Origin: Zygnema cylindricum
Taxonomy: Eukaryota > Streptophyta > Zygnematophyceae > Zygnematales > Zygnemataceae
Direction: 5' to 3'
Length of the DNA: 64,000 nucleotides
NCBI GenBank assembly: GCA_037447655.1
Contig: JBBHKE010003144.1
Span: 62,001 to 126,000 of the forward strand
Each line of letters starts with the position of its first letter. Position 1 is the first letter of the stretch. A program made the translations under genes and the position numbers. The notes below the pieces were generated by a model. The model saw nothing but the letters and a program-made list of their open reading frames with translations. It had not been told where the DNA came from and did no database searches. Positions 55,189-64,000 of this stretch are shown here, piece after piece.

Positions 55189-56950
55189 ATGGCGACCATT
55201 GCTGTTGGAGCGGCGTCCTTTTGTGGTCTCCAGACGTCCTCTCTGGTGTCGAGCAAAACCAATCGCTCGAGCAGTTTTCTTCAAGGAGGACCGATTAACC
55301 TGAGAAGCTGTGAAGGAAGTAGAACTGGGGTTCAGAGACGATCGCAGGTAAAACTACAGTTTAAGTTATTTTTAGCAAGTTTCTAAATTGGCACATACTG
55401 TCATCAAATGGTTTAGGCATAGAGGAAAGGAATTTTCTAATATTTGCAGTGGAAGACCTGTATTCGGTGTTCATGGTACGAGTGAATCATTAATTAGTGT
55501 TTGTTCCCGGTTTTTTTGGCCTGCTGAACACAAATTTCCTTTAGCAGTACTAATTGTTTTTCACGTGGCCCACAACAGTCGACAACATTCGCACTGGAAA
55601 CATAATCATCAACGCTAAAATAATGTGAATTCTAATTATTCCTTAACGCTTACATCGATCCACGGTGTAGTGACGAGAGAGTGAACTGATTCTGGTGTGT
55701 TTTACTATTGTTTTGGTGTGGGGATAGGCAGGTCAGGTCCGAGCTGAACAGGAAGTTGAGCAAAAGGCGGCCCCCAGCAGAGCTCTGACAGGATATGTCA
55801 CGAAAGACACCGCTGGTCAGGAGAATATCTATGCTGTCGAGGTATGTCTCTTGTTCTCACCGAATCTTGTTTAACTACTAGGGAACTATCTTGATTAATC
55901 CTTTCTTTGCAGCAAAAAGGTTCCACTTTAATTCTGCGCTTGAGAATTTTTTATGTGATAGTTTCTGTTCGTGCTCTGATTAAAGGTTTCTCTAAATTAT
56001 GTCTATTTTCTTACTGGGGGAAGCAGCCGGTAAATGATTTGGACCTCTTGTGATTTACTTCGATGGTCTGTGTTCATGTGGCAATGTGATGGGCTGTCAT
56101 GTATCCAGAACAACATTTTAATTAGTCGAGGTGAATATGGTGCTGGTCATTGTAACAAAGGGATTGTTGAATCAAAATATTGCTGCTTAAATGTTTTTCT
56201 CCTGTATTCATCCTACTACACCGCCAATCGTTATTAGCGTGTAAGTTTTTTTTAGCGTATACGAATAATTAGCGTGGTTTACGCTAATTGGGAATTTGGA
56301 AATTTTCGAAGAAATCGTCTATTCTAATTAGGAATTAGGGTTTTTTTTAAATAGTGTGGATAACTCTATTTGAGAATAAAAAAAAAAAAAGCGGGACGGA
56401 ATTAGCGTACACAACGCTAATAACGATTGGCGGTGTAGCTTCCAAGTATTTTAAAGAGAGCCTTTATCGATAAACCTTTTAACGGTAACCTGTGTTTATT
56501 TTGCAGCCAACCATCTACGTCGCCGACTCAGCAATCAGCACAAACTCTGGAGGAACTTCCTCTGAAGGAAGTGGAGGAACTTTGATTATCTCTGGGTTTC
56601 TGGCAATTGCAGCAATTTCTGGTGCTAGTGCAGTCCTCTTGTCTGTAGGGAGTTCACAACCCTCATCTGTGGAAGAGGTTTACAAGGGACCACCGTTGTC
56701 TTATTACGTGTCAAAGTTCCAGGAGTCTGACTCGGTTCCTTCGAGCGTTTCGGAAGCGTCTCAAATAGCACCCGAGGTCTCTGCAGTGGTTGAAGAGATT
56801 CCCGTGGCGATGGAATCTGTGGAGAGTGAGGTTCTCACCGTTCTTGAAATTGTAACAGACGAGGTTTCTCCGATTGTTGAAGAGGTGGTGCCAGGAGTAG
56901 AGGAGTCTACTCCTACAGTGACCTCCGCTGAGGTCGAGGAGAGCACTTAG
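55189..56950 (+). CDS. predicted chloroplast membrane protein, 235 aa, 3 exons, single membrane segment
   Basis: Exons: 55189-55347, 55737-55841, 56507-56950; GT-AG introns, all phase 0. The N-terminus MATIAVGAASFCGLQTSSLV, rich in Ser/Arg and poor in acidic residues, looks like a chloroplast transit peptide, with a probable cut near RRSQVRAEQE. The mature part has ENIYAVEPTIYVADSA, one hydrophobic segment of about 23 residues (LIISGFLAIAAISGASAVLL), a GPPLSYYVSKF block, and a Val/Glu-rich acidic tail of about 70 residues with repeated EE-V-P-V-like motifs. The layout (transit peptide, short mature part, one membrane span, low-complexity tail) resembles thylakoid proteins such as MPH1/TEF5, but I cannot confirm that family. 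Both introns contain a TIR element. The AG at 55166 just above the ATG suggests a 5' UTR intron. Confidence 0.85.
55479..55667. mobile_element. decayed TIR element of the CACCGCGAATCG family in intron 1
   Basis: Left end GAGTGAATCATTAATTAGTG and right end AACGCTTACATCGATCCACG with GTG-TA match the family ends with several changes; both borders have TA. The interior is short, as in the 217-bp copy in intron 2. Confidence 0.5.
56219..56435. mobile_element. TA-flanked TIR element, 217 bp, in intron 2 of the chloroplast-protein gene
   Basis: Ends CACCGCCAATCGTTATTAGC and GCTAATAACGATTGGCGGTG are perfect inverted repeats over 20 bp, each next to TA (56217-56218 and 56436-56437). The interior is mostly subterminal AATTAGCGT/ACGCTAATT motifs, so this is a short deletion form of the 540-600-bp members. 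Confidence 0.9.
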
Positions 56951-58879
56951 GTGTTTGGCACAAAATTTTAATCTTGGAGACCAGTTCCTACTTATCCTAG
57001 GGTCTATCTGTTAAAGCTTTCGCTTAGACTTGACGGTTGTGTTGAAGACATCCTACGCTACAAAGGCTGTTAAAATTTTACACCTCCAATGAGACTTAGG
57101 CCAACACGCTCTCTGTTTTTTCTTCCAATCCTCCAAATGAGTGGTTTGGGTGACGCCATTTGGCAAGGAATGACTGGTTCGTTTCAGTTGAGTTTAAACT
57201 GGACAGTCTCATGGTGAGTTAGGTGACTGTCCCTTGGCATTTTTCACCAGTTCTGTGGTACAACCGAGGAAATAGTTGGAGCATGTTGACCACTTTGCTT
57301 AGCAGTATTTGGAGTAGAAAATAGCCGATGGTTCACTGATTGCTCGGTGCAAGCTGGGAATTTTGTCGAAACTGTGACAAAATGTAGACCAGTCAAAAGC
57401 GAAGTTTTTTCTTTATCAGTGCTGCGGATCATCGATTTTTGAAAGCTCTCGCAATATATTTTTGTCTCCTGGGCATGAAGTGTTTAGTAGGTTTAGTAGA
57501 CACGAAAAGTGTCGACCCTGAATGCCATGGCTATGGCGAACTTGAAATTGTTAATTCCTGTTGTTTTGTTTTAATATATCCTTTGTTGTTATGTTTATCC
57601 TGTTTTCAGTGTCGTTTTAAGCCGAAAATCAATTTTTTATATGCCCTAGTTGGCTCTGTCACATGTGCTTTTGTCAAAATCATTGTTAATTATGTGTAGG
57701 TCCCGGACCTGGTGACTTTAATTTCCTTCCTTTTGCCCTTTCTTTTCTGGTCCCCATGTACTTAGACAGATTTTGAGTAACTCATTAGAAAAAATTGGGG
57801 TTTGTCCACTCTAAAATTTATTGGTCTTGGGAGCAGGTATAAATGTCTGTCCAGTATACTGATTATTAAGGAACATGGGAATTTTGCCTGATGTAGGAAA
57901 AATACATTCATTTGCTACATTTGGCAATAACAACTGATACAAAAATTATCATTATTTGTTTCTTCCATCATAAATTTCAGCTAGCAAATTGTAATTCACG
58001 TCTTTTGTCGTGACAGTGATAACAATGACACTGATGATTGAATATACTGAATGCTAATAACTGAATAATTGAATAAACTGACAAATGGGATGACTGAATG
58101 ATCAAATACAGAAGTAATACAATCTGTGAATGGTTGAATCATGCCTGGACTTATCTTCAAGCTGATACTCATCGTGTAATTGTATAACAGGTCAATTGTT
58201 ATTATTTGAGAACAATTCAACAATAAAATAATCAAACAATTAAACAATTAATAATAATGTACTGAAGTGTTGTGATATTCACATACTTTGCTTTTGATTG
58301 TGATGTAGGTGTTTCGTTAAAAGTAAATGAAAAAGTAATTCGGGAACTCTTACTCATTCGCTGGGGAAGAATTGACAAAGATAATCAATAAAACGTAAAA
58401 AATGATTCCAAACCTTGAAATAGATTCCTAAATGGCGTCTTGGAGTTCTTTCATGATTTTGGCTTCTATTTCCCCATTAACCTTGCATTATATCCGTACA
58501 TAAAGACAAAAGGTCCTCACCTGGCGTCAACTGATTTTTTTCTGCACGAACCTGCAGTTTTCAAATATTTCGGACTATTTTCAACATTTTTTGGTAAATT
58601 CTCAATGCCATCCTGCCCATTATCTCAACTGTCTTGACTTCGCATGAAATGAGTGTACAAGTAATAGCCTTCGTTTTTATTTTCTATGCAAGACATTGTA
58701 ATTTGCAATTTTCTGGAATTCATTTAGAAGATTTCTTTTCAGATGCCATCCTGCTCAATGTCCATGGTCGTTTCACAATTTGCTATTCGAACGGTATACG
58801 AGGATCGTACGCTGCGCACGGTTCGAACATATGGTTTCGTACTTCTTGTCGACGTTTTTCTGTCATCGGCACATGAGAG
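56951..58879. other. gene-free stretch
   Basis: 3' flank of the chloroplast-protein gene. AT-rich, with a run of TGAATGATTGAATA-like words at 58030-58260. No gene or element can be supported. Confidence 0.55.
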
Positions 58880-59128
58880 AGCAATCTAAGAAAAAATAGC
58901 CAATGGTACTGAACCACTTCCGCCACTCCTCATTGGGCAAAACACTCGGAATGATTCGAGCCAATAGAAATGGACGACATCTAGGGATGATAATTCTAGA
59001 GGAATTGCGCTGCAAAGGACGAGTTTCGCGAAAAGTTGCATCCAACGGTCACTGGTTTCTCCACAAAATCAGGTGGTAATAGCTCAAACAATTTTGAATT
59101 TTCACGTAACCCTAACATCGATGGGCGG

Positions 59129-60383
59129 CATAGATGTCCTATTCGTACGGATTTGGACTTTTTCCCGAAAACTACGTAGTATTCGCTTGTTTCTTAAATT
59201 TCGTAAATTTCGTACGTCTCACACTGTACGGAAAATTGTACGGACGTAAAAAATAAGACGTTGCTTCATTTGCGCGCGCGTATTTTTTCTGTCCTCCACT
59301 CCGTCTTCGGAAGGAAGCCGCCGTTGGACACGCCGTAGATTCCGCCGCTCGCTGCTACACCGCGAATCGTTATTAGTGTCAAAGTTTAAATAGTGTTGAA
59401 GAAAATTTACCGTAATTGATGCTAATTAAGAATTTGATTTTTTTCAAAAAAAAGGTGCATTCTAATTTCGGCGTTTATGCTAATTTGGGAACAGCAAAAA
59501 TGGAAAATTTGCCGTACGATTATACACATTAATATATATATTTGTACAAAATATTAGAAATCGTATGCCGTTGCGAATTTAAAATATCCTTACATGCCAT
59601 ACCAATTTACGGATCAGACTAATCTAGTTTTTTTGAGCGAACGTTCCTATGCGTGCGCGTCTGATTTAATTCATTTTTTGTAAATTTTCACTTGAAAAGG
59701 TACAATTATGTACGGTATGACATCGACCGTACACCACACTATTTATATTTTATTGTACTTTCGGGCTTTACTTTATTTCGTACGGTACCTTAATTAACGT
59801 CAAGGAAAAATTAAAATCATGTATCCTATTTGAAAAAAAAAATCAAAATTTTAAGAACCCAAATTAGTGACTTTGACACTAATAACGATTCGCGGTGTAG
59901 TTCGTTGAAATTTTCAGTTTTGCTTCATTTGCGCGCGCGTATTTTTATCTGGGCGGCGAGCCGCGGAATTGATGGCGTCTCGCGCGCGTATTTTTATCTG
60001 AGCTGCGAGCCGCGGAATTTATGGCGTCTCCCGCGCGTATTTTCATCTGAGCGGCAAGCCGCGGAATTTATGGCGTCTCCAACGGCGTCTTCCTTGAGCC
60101 GTTTTGCTTCATTTGCGCGCGCGTATTTTCATCTGTCCTCCATTCCGTCTTCAGAAGGAAGCCGCCGTTGGAGACGCCGTAAATTCCGCCGCTCGCCGCT
60201 AGTTCGTTGCACTTTTCAGTTTTTTAGGTATTGAATATTTAAATTTTTGAAATTTGAAAGTAAAAAAAAAGTACGAATTTTACGACGAATTTTATAAAAT
60301 TTGAAATTGTTTTATGCGCACTCTACGTAGTATTCGTTACTTGTAGTTTACTCCGTGCGTTTTATGCGCATAGGACATCTATG
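59129..60383. mobile_element. TIR element, 1255 bp, with perfect 8-bp target duplication ATGGGCGG
   Basis: Ends CATAGATGTCCTAT and ATAGGACATCTATG are perfect 14-bp inverted repeats, flanked by ATGGGCGG at 59121-59128 and 60384-60391. The 8-bp duplication suggests hAT or a relative. The interior is about 713 bp without the nested TA-flanked element, and consists of CpG-rich direct and inverted repeats (GCTTCATTTGCGCGCGCGTA, GGCGAGCCGCGGAATT, AATTCCGCCGCTCGC) with no coding capacity. Confidence 0.85.
59358..59897. mobile_element. TA-flanked TIR element, 540 bp (family CACCGCGAATCG), nested, with paralogous empty site
   Basis: Ends CACCGCGAATCGTTATTAGT and ACTAATAACGATTCGCGGTG are perfect inverted repeats, with TA at 59356-59357 and 59898-59899. 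Its flanks CCGCCGCTCGCTGC and GTTCGTTGAAATTTTCAG recur without insertion at 60187-60220 around a single TA. The interior holds the family block in the opposite orientation to the copies at 21987 and 48188. Confidence 0.9.
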
Positions 60384-60990
60384 ATGGGCGGTGAGACTGC
60401 AACACGGATGCGTTACCCATCGTTACAGAACCAGCCAATGGCAATGAGTCACTTTCTGCACTTTTCATTGGGCGAAACACCCGGGATGATTCGAGCCAAT
60501 AGAAATGGATGGCACCCCGGGGGATGATAATTTGAGGAAAACCGTTGCAAAGTACAGCACAAGATTTATCACCATCGCGAAAAAGTGCATCGGACGGTCA
60601 CTATATATAACATCAAATCAGGAGGTAAATAGTGCAAACAATTCTTTAAGTAACGCTGACATGTATAGGCGGTGAACTGTTCTTTATTGAAACACGGATG
60701 CGTGAAGCATCTTACAAACTCCAACCAATGGCAATGAGCCACTCCCCTTACTCTTCATTGGGCAAAACACCCGGGACGATTCGAGCCAATAGCAATGGGC
60801 CACAACGGTGATAATGATTAGGGGAAAAGTGTTGCAAAGTACAAAATTAGTGTCATCGTGAAGTGCATCGGACGGTCATAATCACTCCACGAAGTCAAGA
60901 GGTTATAACGCAAACAATTCTTCGCGTAGCCCTAACATCGATGGGCGGTGGACTGTACGTCTATACTGAAGCACGGATGCGAAAAGCAAA

Positions 60991-61686
60991 AGTTAAGAAA
61001 AGAACATTTCAAAAATTTGAATCTCGATCGATTGTTCCGTTTGAATCGTGCGTCTGGCTATGGAGCTGATAACTAGTGTGGATGTTTAAATTCCGGAGTG
61101 TCTTCCACGTCCGCTACTCTCAACGCTAACGTGGCGCCATGGCCTTTCCGATGCGTTTTCGTGTACTGCCTGTCGCAATGTCATCCAACGCGGTTACTTT
61201 CAACTCATTCGAGTCTTTTCTTCAATCTTAAAAGGCTTCGTTAGTAGTTATTTTACCCTCGTGTTGTTGATGTACTACTGTAGCAAAACAGAGACTTAGC
61301 AAGTGAAGCGATTTAGGGTTTTAATTCACAAAAGGCTCATTTTTTGTTTGATCCTGTTTTTATTTTGCTCTTTTGTCTTGTTTCGACGCATCTAGCCTTT
61401 TTTTATTTTTTATTTTTCGTGAAAGTGGATTTGCCAATCATCTTATTTTGGAAAATGGCAAGTGTTAGAGAACTAAATAATGATTTCAGGAGCCTTTTGC
61501 TTAAATACTATCTTTGAGACTTTCTGAGCAACTCTAAGCTTAGACTTTAGCTATTCTATTTTTTTTTTTTTTTGGTTTGTCAACTCTTTCACCTCTTCGT
61601 TTTTCCTGTTCACATTGTCCTGCTGTTTAGCCTGTTTTTAGTTTGTTTTTAGTTTCTTGTTCTCTTTTACCTTTTTTTTTGTGAAG
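60991..61686. other. gene-free stretch; probable promoter and 5' leader of the acidic-protein gene
   Basis: No coding exon can be supported. The ATG at 61687 follows a pyrimidine tract and an AG (TTTTGTGAAG), so a splice acceptor and an upstream leader exon are possible here. Confidence 0.45.
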
Positions 61687-63727
61687 ATGCAAGTGTCCTC
61701 TGAAATGAAACTGTCGCCGGGTTCAGAACCTGACAACCTCCATAGTGAGGAAGTTGAGGTAAAAGGGGATAATACTCCAAGGGCAAAAGTTTCTTCTTTT
61801 ACCGATAATGACTCTGTGGAGGAATATGAAGAACAGGAGGATTCTGAGGAAGACTGGGAAGACACAGAGGAGGAATTACAAGAGGAAGTTGAAGAGGAAG
61901 TTGAAGAGGAAGGTAAAGACGGGGAAGGAAGGATAGGGTCACACGTCTCTGAGGGAATGGCGGTTGTAGAGATGCCAAAAGTGAGTCAAGAATATGAAAG
62001 TGTGGAGAAAGAGGAAGATAGCAACTTTGTTACCAGTGAGTATCCGGCACTGGCGGTTTCGGAGGAGAATTTTGAGGTTGAGGGAAATGATTACATTCCA
62101 AAACCATACAATGGCGACAAAGAGGCATACCATGAGGAGGAAGAGGAGGAGGAGGAGGAGGGAGGGAGTGTGGAGGACAGAGAAGATTCAGATGAGGATT
62201 ATGAGCAGGTCTTGGATGGGGAAAAGAACGACACGATATCGGTCTATTCACATTCATTATCTTTCAGGGCTGGAAGTACTGTAAACGGTGTTGATGTTGA
62301 CGATTTGGATACGGAAGAAGAGGAAGGTGGAAACACTCCCATGGATAAAATTTCAGATGAAAGAGTGACAGAAAAGCTTGTATCTTTAAGAGTACGTTCT
62401 GTGGACAGGGTCCAAGGAGTGAGGTTTGACGATGAGGAGGTAGAAGAGGGGGAGGAAGAAGAGGAGGCAGAAGTGGATGCAGGTGAGGAAGATAAGGATG
62501 ACGGTAGTCAACATGAGAATGGAGACGGAGTTGGGACGGAGTTTCTCCAGGAAGAAGGGAAGGAAGAAGGAGAGAGGAAGATGTTATCTCCAGAAGCAGA
62601 AAATGTTTCAGTTGAACAGCCAGCCCTCGATAGTAAAATTCCAGTTTCTTCAGTGGTGGAAGATGCTTCAGTTAAAGCTGCAGTTTCTGAGGTACTGATC
62701 CTTACCGCCACCGGACATATTTCACTTACCTTTTTTTGGTCAAGCTTTGGTCAAATTTTGGTCAACTTCTGATCAACTTTTGGTGATATTACCCGATATT
62801 TGGTCAGCTTCTGGTCATTCTACCCGACAATTGGCCAAATGTTGAGTAACATGACCAAAAAAAGATGATCCAAGAATTATAAGTGAGATTATCTTGTGAT
62901 AGTGCTTTGGAGTTGGATTTGTGGTTTGTGGTATTGGTTTTGTGTTTGCCTGTGTGAATGGGGCTCCTAATTGTTGTTATCATCCTAGTCAATGTCTGGA
63001 AGCATCCTGTATCATCTGTGGCTATAAAAAGTACATGTTCGCCTTTTCAGAAAAAAAAAAAAAAAAAGACATCAGTGTTGCTCATGGGGGGTTCACTCAG
63101 GATCGTTTCAGAAAGCCAAGTATCTACATTCTTTTACTATGATCAACTACTGGCGAAGTTTGTTTGTCTATGTTTATCCTGGGGCCGAGGGAGGGTTTTT
63201 CTTTCTCGCTGAGCCAATGTTGACTCAGCATGTGTATTTAAAGACTAACAAATAGGTTCGTTAACCTGTAGTCGTCAACTTTTAGACACGTCTCTTGCAA
63301 GAACTTGAACATTTTCCCACCGTGGTTGTGGAGTCAACTGCTTATCAAGTATAGTCAAGTATTGGTTTTTGTGTCAGACAGTGATGTATTGAACACTGGT
63401 TCCTAAGTGGCTAATGGTCTCTCTATGACTGGTCATGTGGTTGGGCATTCACAGACTACCAGTACGCAGTCCCTTTCACTAGACCGTAGGCGGTCTTCTG
63501 AAGGACCCGAAACAAAGCAGGAAGATGCATCAAATGTGAATTCTCACAGATTAAGCGACTCAAATGCATCCGTGGACTCGAAAAGGCGTTTCAGTGAAGA
63601 AAGCGAAGCTATGTCGTATTATTATGACTCGGACAACGATGATGACTTAAGGCCGCCAGGATGTTTTGGAGTGTGTCACGTGGTGGTAGACGTGATGAAG
63701 AAAATGGGTGTAAAGAAGGCAATGTGA
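61687..63727 (+). CDS. very acidic protein of unknown function, two visible exons, 425 aa
   Basis: Exon 61687-62691 (335 codons) ends at GAG with donor GTACTG; exon 63455-63727 (90 codons plus stop) follows acceptor TTCACAG; both boundaries are phase 0. The first exon is packed with Glu/Asp runs (EEYEEQEDSEEDWEDTEEEL, YHEEEEEEEEEGG, EEGEEEEEAEVDAGEED) separated by short conserved-looking segments (VTEKLVSLRVRSVDRVQGVR). The second is Ser/Arg-rich with likely phosphorylation sites (SLDRRRSSEG, SKRRFSEESEAMS) and ends in a compact hydrophobic block PPGCFGVCHVVVDVMKKMGV. I do not recognise the family. A nuclear or chromatin-associated role is a guess from composition. An upstream exon may exist, because a good acceptor lies at the ATG. 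Confidence 0.75.
62728..62880. repeat. foldback with clustered GGTCAA motifs in intron of the acidic-protein gene
   Basis: TTTGGTCAA-type words recur about six times in 100 bp. The segment is bounded by TCACTTACCTTTTTTTGGTC and by TGACCAAAAAAAG followed by TAAGTGA, which are inverted. GGTCAA is the complement of the W-box core TTGACC. Confidence 0.6.
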
Positions 63728-64000
63728 AGCTATTGCCTTTTCCAGCTCAGGTATTTTCATTTTCTCTCAATAAGGATGTGTATGCCATTATTTGACAGGT
63801 TTATTAGTGCATCGTGAGTTGAAGTACGGCTCATCTCAGCAGACATAGTCTAGTAGTTGTCTGTGTTGATATTTATTACCAGTCGTAATCATTATTACTA
63901 GTCAAAGTCTCCTCAAAATGGCAGCAGAGTGATAGTGTATATTTAGTCTTTGATATATCAATCGTTTATATATGGACAGGTGTTTACCAGTAGATGAAAT
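63728..64000. other. 3' flank of the acidic-protein gene
   Basis: An AATAAGG poly(A)-like signal lies at about 63769. No further gene starts before the window ends. Confidence 0.5.

Larger units (their letters stand above)
58880..60990. repeat. tandem array of three units of about 278 bp, interrupted after the first
   Basis: Units at about 58880-59128, 60384-60665 and 60666-60940, with a fourth start to about 60990, share CACGGATGCG, CCAATGGCAATGAG, CATTGGGCAAAACACCCGGG, GATTCGAGCCAATAG, GCATCGGACGGTCA and CCCTAACATCGATGGGCGG. The first unit is cut off from the others by the element at 59129-60383. Confidence 0.85.

Overview
The window is nuclear DNA of a land plant. The evidence is three GT-AG spliced protein genes with plant hallmarks (a plant-type subtilase, a plant-type ADA2 histone-acetyltransferase adaptor, and a protein with a chloroplast-transit-like N terminus and one membrane segment), a fourth spliced gene of unknown function, and LTR retrotransposons with initiator-tRNA-Met-like primer sites. 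The intergenic DNA is AT-rich, scattered with GTAC words, and full of small terminal-inverted-repeat (TIR) elements. I cannot name the species; a non-flowering lineage is possible but not shown.

Layout. 1-2147: the 5' part of a broken Ty1/copia element (D, minus strand) running off the left edge. 3156-21262: a three-level nest of minus-strand LTR elements. Outer copia A (5' LTR 20738-21262, gag to 18874, pol 5629 down to 3156) is split inside its protease by copia B (5630-18873, LTRs 600 and 560 bp, near-identical 5-bp flanks). B is split between its zinc knuckle and protease by a Ty3/gypsy chromovirus C (9704-17069, LTRs 552 and 482 bp). All are decayed by in-frame stops and frameshifts. C carries an extra sense ORF of about 410 codons between its chromodomain and 3' LTR. 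21263-25087: a short tandem array, a gypsy RT relic, a TIR element and a tRNA-like sequence.

25088-32023 (minus): an 11-exon secreted subtilase with D, H, N and S catalytic residues. All splice phases agree except at exon 2, where one base appears to be missing. 32160-38663: intergenic DNA with a 39-bp minisatellite, a duplicated 0.4-kb repeat and a TIR-element relic. 38664-46928 (plus): a 13-exon ADA2 gene encoding 635 aa (ZZ, SANT, ADA2 middle region, SWIRM, and an acidic/Gly tail). Its exon 4 lies between a CU-rich and a GA-rich intron tract.

46693-52530: a recent tandem duplication of the ADA2 3' end plus downstream DNA. One copy later took a TA-flanked TIR element and a second TIR element; the other copy preserves both empty sites. 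53178-54700: a 1.5-kb polypyrimidine tract, upstream of 55189-56950 (plus), a 3-exon gene for a predicted thylakoid or envelope protein of 235 aa. 58880-60990: a tandem array of about 278-bp units broken by a TIR element with an 8-bp target duplication, itself carrying another TA-flanked element. 61687-63727 (plus): a very acidic protein of unknown function in at least two exons.

The genes do not form a pathway. The biology most worth following is the transposon stratigraphy: four nesting or insertion events can be dated relative to each other, and empty sites prove three excision-free insertions. A TIR family with ends CACCGCGAATCG and TA target sites occurs at five places, plus one internal relic. 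I see no bacterial-type system, CRISPR array or intact virus.
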